Made by a program: the position numbers and the translations under genes
The notes under the pieces: model-generated
Told to the model about the DNA's origin: nothing
The model's input: only the letters and a program-made list of their open reading frames with translations
Databases searched by the model: none
Shown here: piece by piece, positions 55,172-63,481 of the stretch
How positions within the stretch are numbered: position 1 is the first letter of the stretch
Layout: each line of letters starts with the position of its first letter
From: Chloroflexota bacterium
GTDB taxonomy: Bacteria > Chloroflexota > Anaerolineae > Aggregatilineales > Phototrophicaceae
Assembly (NCBI GenBank): GCA_028875245.1
Contig: JAPPEU010000035.1
Coordinates: 64,023 to 128,022 of the forward strand
DNA length: 64,000 nt
Direction of reading: 5' to 3'

Positions 55172-55918
55172 ATGTCTGGTCATAGCAAATGGTCGACGAT
55201 CAAGCGCAAAAAAGGCGCCGAAGACGCCAAGCGGGCGAAGATCTTCACGCGTTTGGGCCGTGACATCATGATTGCCGCGCGTGAGGGCGGCAGCGACGAA
55301 AGCGCCAACCCCAAACTCAAGCTGGCCATCGTAAAAGGCCGCGCGGCCAACATGCCCAAAGAGAACATTGAACGCGCGATCAAGAAAGGCGCCGGTGAAA
55401 TCGCCGGCGGCGAGGTCGTCGAGATGCTCTACGAAGGTTATGGACCGGAAGGCGTCGCTTATATTGTCGAGATCCTCACCGACAACAAGAACCGCGCGCT
55501 GGCGGAGGTAAAACATGCCTTCAGCAAATATGCCGGCAGCCTGGCAACGAACGGCGCCGTGATTTGGCAATTCGACCAGAAGGGATTCATTACCCTGAAG
55601 GGAGACGTAGATTTCGACGATCTGTTTATGGAAGCGGCCGAAGCCGGCGCCGATGATGTCGTTGATGAAGATGGCGTTATCGCTGTGTACACAGCCAGAG
55701 ACAATTTCGCCGCCGTCGAAGGGGCCTTGAGCGCGGCCGGCTACGAATTCGACGATTGCGAACTGCGCTGGTTCCCGCAAAACGAAGTGCAAGTCCCTAC
55801 CGGCAAGGCTTTGCAGAATATGCGCCTGATGGAGCAGTTGGAGGAAGCGGATGATGTGCAGACCGTCGCTTCCAACCTCAACATCACGGATGAATTGCTG
55901 GCCGCCTTTGGCGCATAA
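55172..55918 (+). CDS. yebC: YebC/TACO1-family protein
   Basis: A 248-residue conserved cytoplasmic protein. The start MSGHSKWSTIKRKKGAEDAKRAKIFTRLGRDIMIAAREGG is diagnostic, followed by NMPKENIERAIKKGAGE and YEGYGPEGVAYIVEILTDNKNR. YebC/TACO1 proteins are transcription or translation factors; recent work on bacterial members links them to relief of ribosome stalling at polyproline. Here it precedes ruvC by 1 bp and ruvA, the classical yebC-ruvC-ruvA order, so the three form an operon. Confidence 0.96.
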   Translation: MSGHSKWSTIKRKKGAEDAKRAKIFTRLGRDIMIAAREGGSDESANPKLKLAIVKGRAANMPKENIERAIKKGAGEIAGGEVVEMLYEGYGPEGVAYIVEILTDNKNRALAEVKHAFSKYAGSLATNGAVIWQFDQKGFITLKGDVDFDDLFMEAAEAGADDVVDEDGVIAVYTARDNFAAVEGALSAAGYEFDDCELRWFPQNEVQVPTGKALQNMRLMEQLEEADDVQTVASNLNITDELLAAFGA

Positions 55919-55919
55919 T

Positions 55920-56414
55920 ATGCTCACGCTTGGCATAGATCCCGGCACAGCTTCGCTCGGTTATGGCTTCGTCAAAGAGCGCGCCGACAGCTCCCTGGAG
56001 ACGGTGAAATACGGCGTAATCCGTACCAACGCCGATACAGCGATGCCTGAACGCCTGAAACATATCCATGATGAGCTTGCCGCCTTGATCGAGCGTTACC
56101 ATCCGGACCGGGCCGCCGTCGAAGAGTTGTTCTTCGCGCGCAATGTCACAACGGCGATCACGGTAGCCCAGGCGCGCGGGGTCGTCCTGCTTGCGCTGCA
56201 AAACGCGGGATTGCCCATCGCCGAGTACAAGCCAAACGCGATCAAGCTTTCGATAAGCGGTTATGGCGGCGCGGGCAAGGCGCAGATGCAGGAGATGGTG
56301 CGCATCCTCCTGGCGCTGGAGCAGCGGCCGCGGCCTGACGATGCCGCCGATGCGCTGGCGGTCGCCATTACCGATCTCCATAGTTATCGCCTCACACTCG
56401 CCAACCATTTGTGA
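55920..56414 (+). CDS. ruvC: Holliday junction resolvase RuvC
   Basis: A 164-residue nuclease that cleaves Holliday junctions. Catalytic acids are D7 in LTLGIDPGTASLGYGFV, E68 in AAVEELFFARN, and the C-terminal Asp cluster in RPRPDDAADALAVAI (D141, D144). The loop ITVAQARGVVLLA is conserved. ATG 55920 is 1 bp past the yebC stop; the frame's 23-codon extension into yebC is rejected. ruvA follows after 15 bp, and ruvB is 24 kb away beside queA. Confidence 0.96.
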   Translation: MLTLGIDPGTASLGYGFVKERADSSLETVKYGVIRTNADTAMPERLKHIHDELAALIERYHPDRAAVEELFFARNVTTAITVAQARGVVLLALQNAGLPIAEYKPNAIKLSISGYGGAGKAQMQEMVRILLALEQRPRPDDAADALAVAITDLHSYRLTLANHL

Positions 56415-56429
56415 GCAAGGCAGCCGCCG

Positions 56430-57005
56430 ATGATTGCGACGCTCGAAGGGACCCTGGCCAGCAAAGCGACCGATCATGTGATCATTGCTATGGGCGGCTT
56501 CGGGATTGAAGTCTTCGCGCCATTCAGCACGATTGAAAAGCTGAATTCCGAGCGCGTTTTCTTGTATACGCGCCTGGTGGTTCGCGAGGATTCTCTGACG
56601 CTCTTCGGTTTCGCCACCCCCGCCGAACGTGAACTCTTTGATGTTTTTCTCAAGATCAGCGGCATCGGGCCCAAGCTCGCGGTTGCCATTTTGAGCACCT
56701 TAAGCGTGGACAACATTCGCAGCGCCGTCCGCAGCGATCGCCCGGAGATTATCAGTCGCGTGCCCGGCATTGGCAAGAAGACGGCGCAGAAAATCGTGCT
56801 TGAATTGCAGGACAAGGTGCCGTCAACGCTGGAATCCATGCCCGCAAGCGCCGATGGAGACAGCAGCGCCGACGTCTTGGACGCGCTGACGGCGCTCGGC
56901 TACAGCGTCGTCGAAGCCCAGACCGCGATTCAGAACATTCCGCTGGACGCGGCAGACAGCGTTGAAGAACGCGTTTTGATTGCGCTGCAAAGTCTTGGCG
57001 CATAA
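56430..57005 (+). CDS. ruvA: Holliday junction helicase RuvA
   Basis: A 191-residue protein that binds four-way junctions and loads RuvB. It starts MIATLEGTLASKATDHVIIAMGGFGIEVFAPFST, with the OB-fold domain I. The tandem helix-hairpin-helix segments are ISGIGPKLAVAIL and VPGIGKKTAQKIVLEL. Domain III (about 145-191) with ALTALGYSVVEAQTAIQNI contacts RuvB. It closes the yebC-ruvC-ruvA operon; thyX follows 66 bp later. Confidence 0.96.
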   Translation: MIATLEGTLASKATDHVIIAMGGFGIEVFAPFSTIEKLNSERVFLYTRLVVREDSLTLFGFATPAERELFDVFLKISGIGPKLAVAILSTLSVDNIRSAVRSDRPEIISRVPGIGKKTAQKIVLELQDKVPSTLESMPASADGDSSADVLDALTALGYSVVEAQTAIQNIPLDAADSVEERVLIALQSLGA

Positions 57006-57071
57006 CGATTGCCCTGCTGGGACCTTTAGCAACGAGCTGGCAAATGCAAAGCCCCGATCGGGGGAGGCGGC

Positions 57072-57791
57072 ATGGCAGCAAAATTGATCAGCAAGCGCGT
57101 GCCCGTGCTCGACAAAGGCTGGATCGAGTTGGTCGATCTCATGCCTCATCCCGAATCGGATGTGACCGGCGACCTGGCCATCGTCAATGCGGCGCGCGTC
57201 AGTTTCCTCGGTGAGAGCAAGGGACCGGAGCGAGACAAAAGGCTGCTATTCTATCTCCTGCGGCAGCGCCACACCTCGCCTTTTGAGATGGTCGAATTCA
57301 AGTTTCGCGTCCGCGCGCCGCTGGTTACCTGGTGGCAATGGGTGCGGCATCGCACCTGGAATATGAACGCGCAATCGGGCCGCTATACGCCCTTCCAGGA
57401 AAACGACTTTTATGTGCCCGCTCCCTGGCGCAAACAGAGCGCGGATAACAAGCAGGCCAGCGAAGGCGCGCTGGACCCGGCTGACAGCGACGCGCTGACG
57501 CAGAAGCTGCTGGCGCATTATGAAGAAGGATTTCGGCTTTATTCCGAGGCGCTTGAGCGAGGCGTGTCCAAGGAAATGGCGCGGTTATTTTTGCCCGGAT
57601 TCAGCGTTTACTACACTTGGGTGACCAAGATTGACGCGCATAACCTGATGCACTTTCTCCGGCTGCGCATGGCGAACGACGCTCAATATGAGATCAGAGT
57701 ATACGCCGCCGCCATTTATGAGCACTTCTTCAAAACGGCCCTGCCCTGGACCGCGGAAGCCTTCCAGAAATACATCTTGGGCTCGGAATAG
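57072..57791 (+). CDS. thyX: FAD-dependent thymidylate synthase ThyX
   Basis: A 239-residue flavoenzyme making dTMP from dUMP, using NADPH and methylene-THF without DHFR oxidation. The signature RHRTWNMNAQSGRYTP (about residues 91-106) matches RHRx7S, with VDLMPHP at the start and SPFEMVEFKFRVRAPLVTWWQWV just before. The C-terminal helix (NAQYEIRVYA) is complete. A palindrome CCCCGATCGGGG (57052-57063) overlaps its Shine-Dalgarno GGGGAGG, so the start may be masked by a hairpin. A separate tdk gene at 35 kb provides dTMP salvage. It is convergent with the globin gene. Confidence 0.96.
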   Translation: MAAKLISKRVPVLDKGWIELVDLMPHPESDVTGDLAIVNAARVSFLGESKGPERDKRLLFYLLRQRHTSPFEMVEFKFRVRAPLVTWWQWVRHRTWNMNAQSGRYTPFQENDFYVPAPWRKQSADNKQASEGALDPADSDALTQKLLAHYEEGFRLYSEALERGVSKEMARLFLPGFSVYYTWVTKIDAHNLMHFLRLRMANDAQYEIRVYAAAIYEHFFKTALPWTAEAFQKYILGSE

Positions 57792-57801
57792 TCGAACTTA
57801 A

Positions 57802-58203
57802 CTATTCGGGCGTATCGCTGCCGTCCGGTCGATTGATGAGGAAGGCTGAAGATCGCTCGAAATAATCGCGCATCATGGCGCGGGCCGGCTCTGCGATGCC
57901 TGCTTCGTCAATTGCCCAGCACATGTGCTTGAGCCAGTGGTCGCGGGCCTGGCGGTCGATAGCGAAGGGAAAATGCCGCATGCGCAAGCGAGGATGCCCG
58001 CGCTCTTCGCTGTAGCGGGCGGGTCCACCGAAAAACTGAACCAGAAAGAGAAACAAGCGGCGCTTGGATTCCGCCAGCTCGGCCGGATACATCGGGCGCA
58101 AGACCTCATCCCGCTCGACCTTGTCATAGAAAGCATCCACCAACCGGCCCAGCGGTTCTTCGCCACCCAGCAATTCATAAACGCTTTGCGGTTTGAAACT
58201 CAT
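57802..58203 (-). CDS. Truncated hemoglobin, group II-like
   Basis: A 133-residue truncated globin binding heme and O2 or NO, often for NO detoxification or oxygen sensing. The text YELLGGEEPLGRLVDAFYDKVERDEVLRPMYP is the usual start, followed by FLVQFFGGPARYSEERGHPRLRMRHFPFAIDRQARDHWLKHM, with proximal His in the RMRHFPF segment and the group II-type Trp in DHWLKHM. Length is normal. It is convergent with thyX, 10 bp away, and divergent from the double-PBP gene. Confidence 0.93.
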   Translation of the reverse strand: MSFKPQSVYELLGGEEPLGRLVDAFYDKVERDEVLRPMYPAELAESKRRLFLFLVQFFGGPARYSEERGHPRLRMRHFPFAIDRQARDHWLKHMCWAIDEAGIAEPARAMMRDYFERSSAFLINRPDGSDTPE

Positions 58204-58291
58204 ACGCGGCTCGTCATCCTAGAACGCTACTCGTCGCGGACGCTGATCTCCCATCCGTGCCAGATCCGCCGCCCTAGCGTGAAACTATGAC

Positions 58292-58319
58292 TTTACATTC
58301 ATTGCTGCGACAGTACAAT
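58292..58319 (+). promoter_or_regulatory. Promoter of the double-PBP gene
   Basis: TTTACA at 58292-58297, a 16-nt spacer and TACAAT at 58314-58319, ending 41 nt before the ATG. Confidence 0.5.
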
Positions 58320-58360
58320 CCACTCGTTAACTTCACATGCCAGCAAGGATACCGTGTTTT

Positions 58361-60247
58361 ATGCGACACTACAGGTTTTGGGCGGGCTTGCTCTCGCTGC
58401 TTATGTTGATGTCCCTTCCCGCTTTGGCGCAAGGCGCCGAATCTCTCCAGGTCATCGGCTCCGGGATCGTCAATTCCTGGATTGTGGACCTGGCCGAAGA
58501 CAGTGGGCATAGCGCCCTGAAGATCGAGACTGTAGGCACGGCCGCTGGCATTGACGAATTCTGCAACGGCGATGTTGATCTTGCGACAGCGATACGAGCG
58601 ATAAGGCCTGCGGAAAGCGCCATCTGCGGCGCAAACGACGTCGTCTTCAGCGAGTTTCTCGTCGGTCATCATATATTGGCGCTTGCCGCCCATGCGGACG
58701 CGCCAGCTGCCTGCCTGACAGCGAATGACTTGAATGAGGCGCTGAAGCCATCGGCGAGCAATCTTGCAGCCGATTGGTCATTCTACGATCCGGAATTGAC
58801 CGACCTGCCCCTGACGCTCTTCGTCCCGGAGGACAGCCGAATTGATCACATGATTCTGGATTCGCTGGTGGCTGGCGATGGCTTGCGCAAAGATGTAGAG
58901 CTTTACGCCGACGCCGGGGCCGCGCTGGCCGCGATCCGCGATACCGAGGGAGCGCTTGGCTTCCTGCCCTGGTCAAGAGACCTGGCGGGGGATGAGACTG
59001 TCTCCATTCTGGAATTCAGCGGGGACGACGGCGGCGAATGCGCGGGCGCCTCCGTCGAAAGCGTTGAGGACGGCAGCTATAGCGCGGCGCTTTCGATGTA
59101 TCTGCTGGTCAATCGCGCCCGCCTCGGCGGGGACGAGGGCCTGGCGGACTTCATGCGCTTCGTCACCGACGCGAGCAATGCGCCGTTGATCGAGGCTGCT
59201 GGGGTCAACGCTCCCAGCCAGGCCACATACGAATTGAACGCGCGCGTGCTCGCGGATGAAGAAGCCGCCGGTGGCGATTGGTCTGAATTTGTAATTCCGC
59301 CGGGCCTCAGCGGAGGTCTGCAGATAGTCGGCGCCGCCAGCGCCGCTGAAGTGCTTGATCGCGTGGCGGATTCCTTGTCCCAAGGCAACGACAGCCTGGA
59401 GATAACGCTGAACTTCCTTGGACGCGCTCATGGTCTCGAGCGGCTCTGCGCGGGCGAGGCTGATATCGCTGTTCTGGACGCGGACTTGTTGGGCGGCGAG
59501 CTGGATGCCTGCGCTGACAGCGCCATCATCACCACGCCCGCGACATTGGGGACCCAAGCCACCGTCTTGCTGGGAAACGCCGCCGATGCTTACGCATCCT
59601 GCTTGACTGCGGAGCAGATTGTTAGCATTTGGCGCGCCGAATCCGCCGAGAGCCTGGACGATTGGTCAATGGTCGATCCGGCATTTCCCGCCCTGCCCAT
59701 AACGCTCTTCGGCATGTCCGTCCTGGATCAGCACACCGACATCCTCTTGCAGGCCACCGGAGGGGTAACGCCGCCGGTTCGCCGTGATACCGAAACGGAC
59801 TTCGATCCACTCTATCGCGCGGCCGCCGTCGGCAATGTCCCCGGCGCGCTGACCTACATGAGTTGGCATGATTATCAGCGCGTGCTTGCCAACGAGCAAG
59901 CGAACATTCAGTTGGTCGCTGTTGACGCCGGCGCCGGCTGTGTGACGCCATCGCCAACCAGCATTCAAGAAGGCAGCTACCCGCTGTCTCGCCCGGCCAC
60001 CCTGCTGATCCGCCAGCAATCGCTCGGGGGCATCAACACGCAGGCTTATCTCTGGTCCTTGTACAGCGACGACAGCGGTTCTGTGCTTGAACGAGAGGGA
60101 TTTGTCGGCGCCTCCACGCAAGACTTGGCCAGCGCCCGGCGAGACTTGCAGCGTTGGTTTGCCGAGGCGGAAGCCATGTTCCCGGCGGCAGCTGCCGAAG
60201 GCGAAGGCGCGGATGCAGCCGACGCGCCCGCCGACGACTCCGAATAA
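58361..60247 (+). CDS. Exported protein with two PstS-like substrate-binding domains in tandem
   Basis: A 628-residue protein with a signal peptide (MRHYRFWAGLLSLLMLMSLPALAQG). The body is two similar phosphate-binding-like domains. Domain 1 (about 27-250) has LQVIGSGIVNSWIVDLAEDSGH, FCNGDVDLATAIRAI and GALGFLPW. Domain 2 (about 315-570) has LQIVGAASAAEVLDRVADS, CAGEADIAVLDADLL and GALTYMSW. Periplasmic binding proteins normally have one such domain with a flexible hinge, so this is an internal duplication. Serine-rich phosphate-site residues are not obvious. The C-terminus is a disordered Ala/Asp/Glu tail. No transporter genes are adjacent. Ligand and partner are unknown. Confidence 0.75.
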   Translation: MRHYRFWAGLLSLLMLMSLPALAQGAESLQVIGSGIVNSWIVDLAEDSGHSALKIETVGTAAGIDEFCNGDVDLATAIRAIRPAESAICGANDVVFSEFLVGHHILALAAHADAPAACLTANDLNEALKPSASNLAADWSFYDPELTDLPLTLFVPEDSRIDHMILDSLVAGDGLRKDVELYADAGAALAAIRDTEGALGFLPWSRDLAGDETVSILEFSGDDGGECAGASVESVEDGSYSAALSMYLLVNRARLGGDEGLADFMRFVTDASNAPLIEAAGVNAPSQATYELNARVLADEEAAGGDWSEFVIPPGLSGGLQIVGAASAAEVLDRVADSLSQGNDSLEITLNFLGRAHGLERLCAGEADIAVLDADLLGGELDACADSAIITTPATLGTQATVLLGNAADAYASCLTAEQIVSIWRAESAESLDDWSMVDPAFPALPITLFGMSVLDQHTDILLQATGGVTPPVRRDTETDFDPLYRAAAVGNVPGALTYMSWHDYQRVLANEQANIQLVAVDAGAGCVTPSPTSIQEGSYPLSRPATLLIRQQSLGGINTQAYLWSLYSDDSGSVLEREGFVGASTQDLASARRDLQRWFAEAEAMFPAAAAEGEGADAADAPADDSE

Positions 60248-60294
60248 GCTGCCCTTCCCGCTCGCTCGACCGCGCCAGCGCTCGGCCGCTCGCA

Positions 60295-60321
60295 TTGACG
60301 GGACGCAATCTATGCTATACT
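60295..60321 (+). promoter_or_regulatory. Possible promoter of the DinG-like gene
   Basis: TTGACG at 60295-60300, a 15-nt spacer and TATACT at 60316-60321. The spacer is short for a standard promoter. Confidence 0.4.
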
Positions 60322-60358
60322 TCTTCTGATTCGCGCGCCGCCCAGATCGGAGACAGGC

Positions 60359-63124
60359 ATGCATGGCGACTTCACCGCTTTTGACCTCGAAACCACGGGA
60401 TTGGACGCCGCAACCGATGAAATAATTGAAATCGGCATCGCCTGCTTTCGCGACGGCGCGCTCGTTGACCAATACCAGCGCCTGGTCAAACCGTCGGTTC
60501 CCATTCCTCCTGAGATAACACAACTGACCGGCATCGATCAAGAAGATGTCGAAGGCGCGCCAGGCATTCATGACATATTGCCTGAGCTTGACCCTTACTT
60601 CGGCGGCGCGCCGCTCGTCGCGCACAATGCCGGCTTTGATGTTGCCTTTCTCGGTAAACATCTGCCGCTAGGCGCGAATCTCACCATTGACACGTTTGAG
60701 CTGGCTTCCATCGTGCTGCCGTCGGCGGCGCGTTACAACCTGGGCAGCTTAGCGCGGGAAACGGGCATAACGCTCGACCGCGCTCACCGCGCCTTTGACG
60801 ACGCCTTGGCCACCGGCCGCCTCTATTGGCAGCTGTGGGAGAAGTTATGTGAATTGCCAACGGGCCTGTTGAGCGAAATCATTCATGCGAGCAGCGGCAT
60901 GGCCTGGGACCTGCGAGAAGTCTTTCAGGCGGCGCTCGCGGAAGGCTTGCGGCGGAATGGCGCAAGGACAGCGCGAAATCCATTCAAGCCCGCGTCCTCC
61001 TTCGCCCCTCCGCTGAGCATCGCGCAGGCGGGACACAGACCGTTGGCGCCGGCCGCGGTCGACCAGGTCTTTGCCCCGAATGGCGGGCTGGCGAAAGCGC
61101 ATGCCATGTACGAGCAACGCGACCAGCAGCTGCAAATGGCGCAAGAGGTGACGCGCGCGCTCAATCATGGCGAGCGCTTGATGATCGAAGCCGGCACCGG
61201 CACCGGCAAATCGATCGCCTATCTCCTGCCCGCTGCTCTCTGGGCCCTGTCAAATGGCCAGCGAGTAACAGTCTCGACTCACACAATCAACTTGCAGGAG
61301 CAGCTGCTGAACAAGGATATCGCCGTGACGCGTCAGATTGTCGGCGAAGACTTGCGAGCTGCGCTCATGAAAGGGCGCGGCAACTATCTTTGCCCACGGC
61401 GCTTGGGGAGGCTGCGGCGGCGCGGACCGGCGACAGTCGACGAACTCAGGTCGCTTGCCAAGATTCTCGTCTGGCTCGAGGCGGGCGCTTCGGGCGACCG
61501 CGGCGAGATAAGCCTGCGGGCGGGCGAATGGGCGGTCTGGTCGCGTTTGAGCGCCCAAGACGAAGATTGCACAACCTTTCGCTGCGCCAATGAAATGGAC
61601 GGCGCCTGCCCCTATTATCGGGCGCGCAAGAAAGCGGAGGCCGCCCATATCCTGATTACGAATCACGCGCTTTTGATCGCAGACGCCAGGGTCGACAATC
61701 GCGCCCTGCCGGCTTATCACAACCTCATCGTCGACGAAGCCCATCAGCTTGAAGACGCCATCACAAATGGCTTGAGCCGGCGGATCGACCAGCAGCTGAT
61801 CATGACCCGCTTGCGTGACCTCGGCAATACAAAGCGCGGCGCGCTGGGCGCATTTCTTGCTGAAGCCCGCGACCGCTTCCCCCAGGCGGAAGCCGACAAG
61901 CTCGCTGCTTTCATCGTCAACATCAGCGAGGCCGTCGATGTGATGAAGGTCCACGTGCGCTTGTATTTCCGCGCGCTTCATGAATATGCCGGCGGCCGAG
62001 GCGGCGGTCAATACGCTAAGCGCCTGCTGCCCTCGCAGCGGGAATCCGGCAAGTTCGCCCCGGTGCAATCGGCCTGGAAGCAGTTGGCATCTTATTTCCT
62101 CGCGGTGACTGACGCTGTGGAGCACCTGTGCCAGGCCCTGCCCCACTATGAGAAACACCAAATGCCGGACTTCGCCGACCACAGCAGTGAAATCAAGGCA
62201 ATTTGGCGTTCATTGGCCGATCTGCATGAACAGCTTGAACATTTCACGAACGCCCCCGAAGACAACGCGATATACGCGATAACCCCAGGCGACAGCCCGG
62301 AAAGGCTGCAAACGCATATTTCACCATTGCACGTGGGTCCCATGATGGAGCAGTACCTCAATCAACGGATGGAGAGCATCATCCTGACCAGCGCAACATT
62401 GACGACCCAAGGCAACTTCGACCATATTACGGAGAGGCTGTACACCGACGACTACCGTTCGGTCGCCCTGGATTCGCCTTTCAATTATCGCCAGTCCACG
62501 CTGGTCTATATCCCGCAGGATATTCCCGAGCCCGGCCGGCGAAGCGGCTACCAGCGCATGGTTGAGCGCGGCGTCATCGCATTGGCGGATGAATTGCAGG
62601 GCCGGGTGATGGTCCTCTTCACCAGTTACGCACAATTGCGGGAGACATCACGCGCGGTCACGCCTCGCCTCGCCCTCGGCGATATCCTTGTCTACGATCA
62701 GAGCTTCGGCGGCAGCCGCGAAGCACTGCTCGAGAGCTTCAAGCGGGCCGAGAAAGCTGTGCTGATGGGAACGCGCAGTTTCTGGGAGGGCGTCGATATT
62801 CCGGGCGCCGATCTCAGCGCGCTCGTCATCGCGAGGCTGCCCTTCGCTGTCCCTTCCGACCCGGTGTTTGCGGCGCGCGGGGAGACCTACAGCAACGCCT
62901 TTGAGGAATACGCCGTGCCCGACGCGATTCTGCGCTTCCGCCAGGGATTCGGGCGTTTGATCCGCAGCCGCAGCGATCGCGGCGTCGTCGCCATCTTTGA
63001 CAGCCGCGTCATCAGCAAGCGTTACGGCGGCAGTTTTCTTGAATCCCTGCCCGATTGCACAGTACAATTCGGCAGCCTGGAAAACCTGCCGCAGGTCGCC
63101 TCCAACTGGATCGATGGCCGTTGA
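60359..63124 (+). CDS. dinG: DnaQ-type exonuclease fused to DinG/XPD-like helicase
   Basis: A 921-residue fusion. Residues 1-180 form a DEDDh 3'-5' exonuclease (D9/E11 in FDLETTGLD, NAGFDVAFL, HRAFDDA). The helicase part has Walker A near 277-285 (EAGTGTGKS), the iron-sulfur cluster cysteines C345, C404, C409 and C417, a DEAH box near residue 459 (VDEAHQLED), and the C-terminal SFWEGVDIPG and FRQGFGRLIRSRSDRGVV motifs. This is the B. subtilis-type DinG architecture; other bacteria have helicase and exonuclease on separate proteins. It should unwind or degrade stalled or R-loop DNA. A Cys-rich small protein follows after 9 bp. Confidence 0.94.
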   Translation: MHGDFTAFDLETTGLDAATDEIIEIGIACFRDGALVDQYQRLVKPSVPIPPEITQLTGIDQEDVEGAPGIHDILPELDPYFGGAPLVAHNAGFDVAFLGKHLPLGANLTIDTFELASIVLPSAARYNLGSLARETGITLDRAHRAFDDALATGRLYWQLWEKLCELPTGLLSEIIHASSGMAWDLREVFQAALAEGLRRNGARTARNPFKPASSFAPPLSIAQAGHRPLAPAAVDQVFAPNGGLAKAHAMYEQRDQQLQMAQEVTRALNHGERLMIEAGTGTGKSIAYLLPAALWALSNGQRVTVSTHTINLQEQLLNKDIAVTRQIVGEDLRAALMKGRGNYLCPRRLGRLRRRGPATVDELRSLAKILVWLEAGASGDRGEISLRAGEWAVWSRLSAQDEDCTTFRCANEMDGACPYYRARKKAEAAHILITNHALLIADARVDNRALPAYHNLIVDEAHQLEDAITNGLSRRIDQQLIMTRLRDLGNTKRGALGAFLAEARDRFPQAEADKLAAFIVNISEAVDVMKVHVRLYFRALHEYAGGRGGGQYAKRLLPSQRESGKFAPVQSAWKQLASYFLAVTDAVEHLCQALPHYEKHQMPDFADHSSEIKAIWRSLADLHEQLEHFTNAPEDNAIYAITPGDSPERLQTHISPLHVGPMMEQYLNQRMESIILTSATLTTQGNFDHITERLYTDDYRSVALDSPFNYRQSTLVYIPQDIPEPGRRSGYQRMVERGVIALADELQGRVMVLFTSYAQLRETSRAVTPRLALGDILVYDQSFGGSREALLESFKRAEKAVLMGTRSFWEGVDIPGADLSALVIARLPFAVPSDPVFAARGETYSNAFEEYAVPDAILRFRQGFGRLIRSRSDRGVVAIFDSRVISKRYGGSFLESLPDCTVQFGSLENLPQVASNWIDGR

Positions 63125-63133
63125 GCGCTGATT

Positions 63134-63481
63134 ATGAAAACGCCAGCCGGGCGCGAGTGCCCGCATTATTACGCCGATCACAATCGCCATACGCGGGACA
63201 TTGAGGAGTGCCGCCTGGCCAAGAGCAATCCCGATTCCGAACAGTGGCATCCCAAGGATTGCGCCAAATGTCCTGTTCCCGATATCGCGCTTGCGAACGC
63301 CAGCCCAGACACGAAGCTCGTGCTCACCATCCGGGCGGGCTTCCTCGGCTTCGTCCGCCGCGTCGAAGTTGAGGCGATCTGCTTGAAAAACGGCGAGAAG
63401 GTGGACCCCTACGTCGGCTGCCCGGATGACCACCCCGGGCTTGACATCTTCCGCCAGGCCTTGGAAGGCAGCGATGATTAA
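63134..63481 (+). CDS. Cys-rich small protein, unknown
   Basis: A 115-residue protein. Cysteines occur at C9 (ECPHYYADHNRHT), C26 (EECRLA), C43 and C46 (CAKCPVPD), C84 (AICLKN) and C97 (VGCPDDH). With several nearby histidines the first four could bind a metal or an iron-sulfur cluster. No family is recognised. It starts 9 bp after the DinG-like stop and overlaps the following HAD gene by 8 bp, so it is co-transcribed. Its position behind an Fe-S helicase is notable but no functional link is shown. Confidence 0.65.
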   Translation: MKTPAGRECPHYYADHNRHTRDIEECRLAKSNPDSEQWHPKDCAKCPVPDIALANASPDTKLVLTIRAGFLGFVRRVEVEAICLKNGEKVDPYVGCPDDHPGLDIFRQALEGSDD

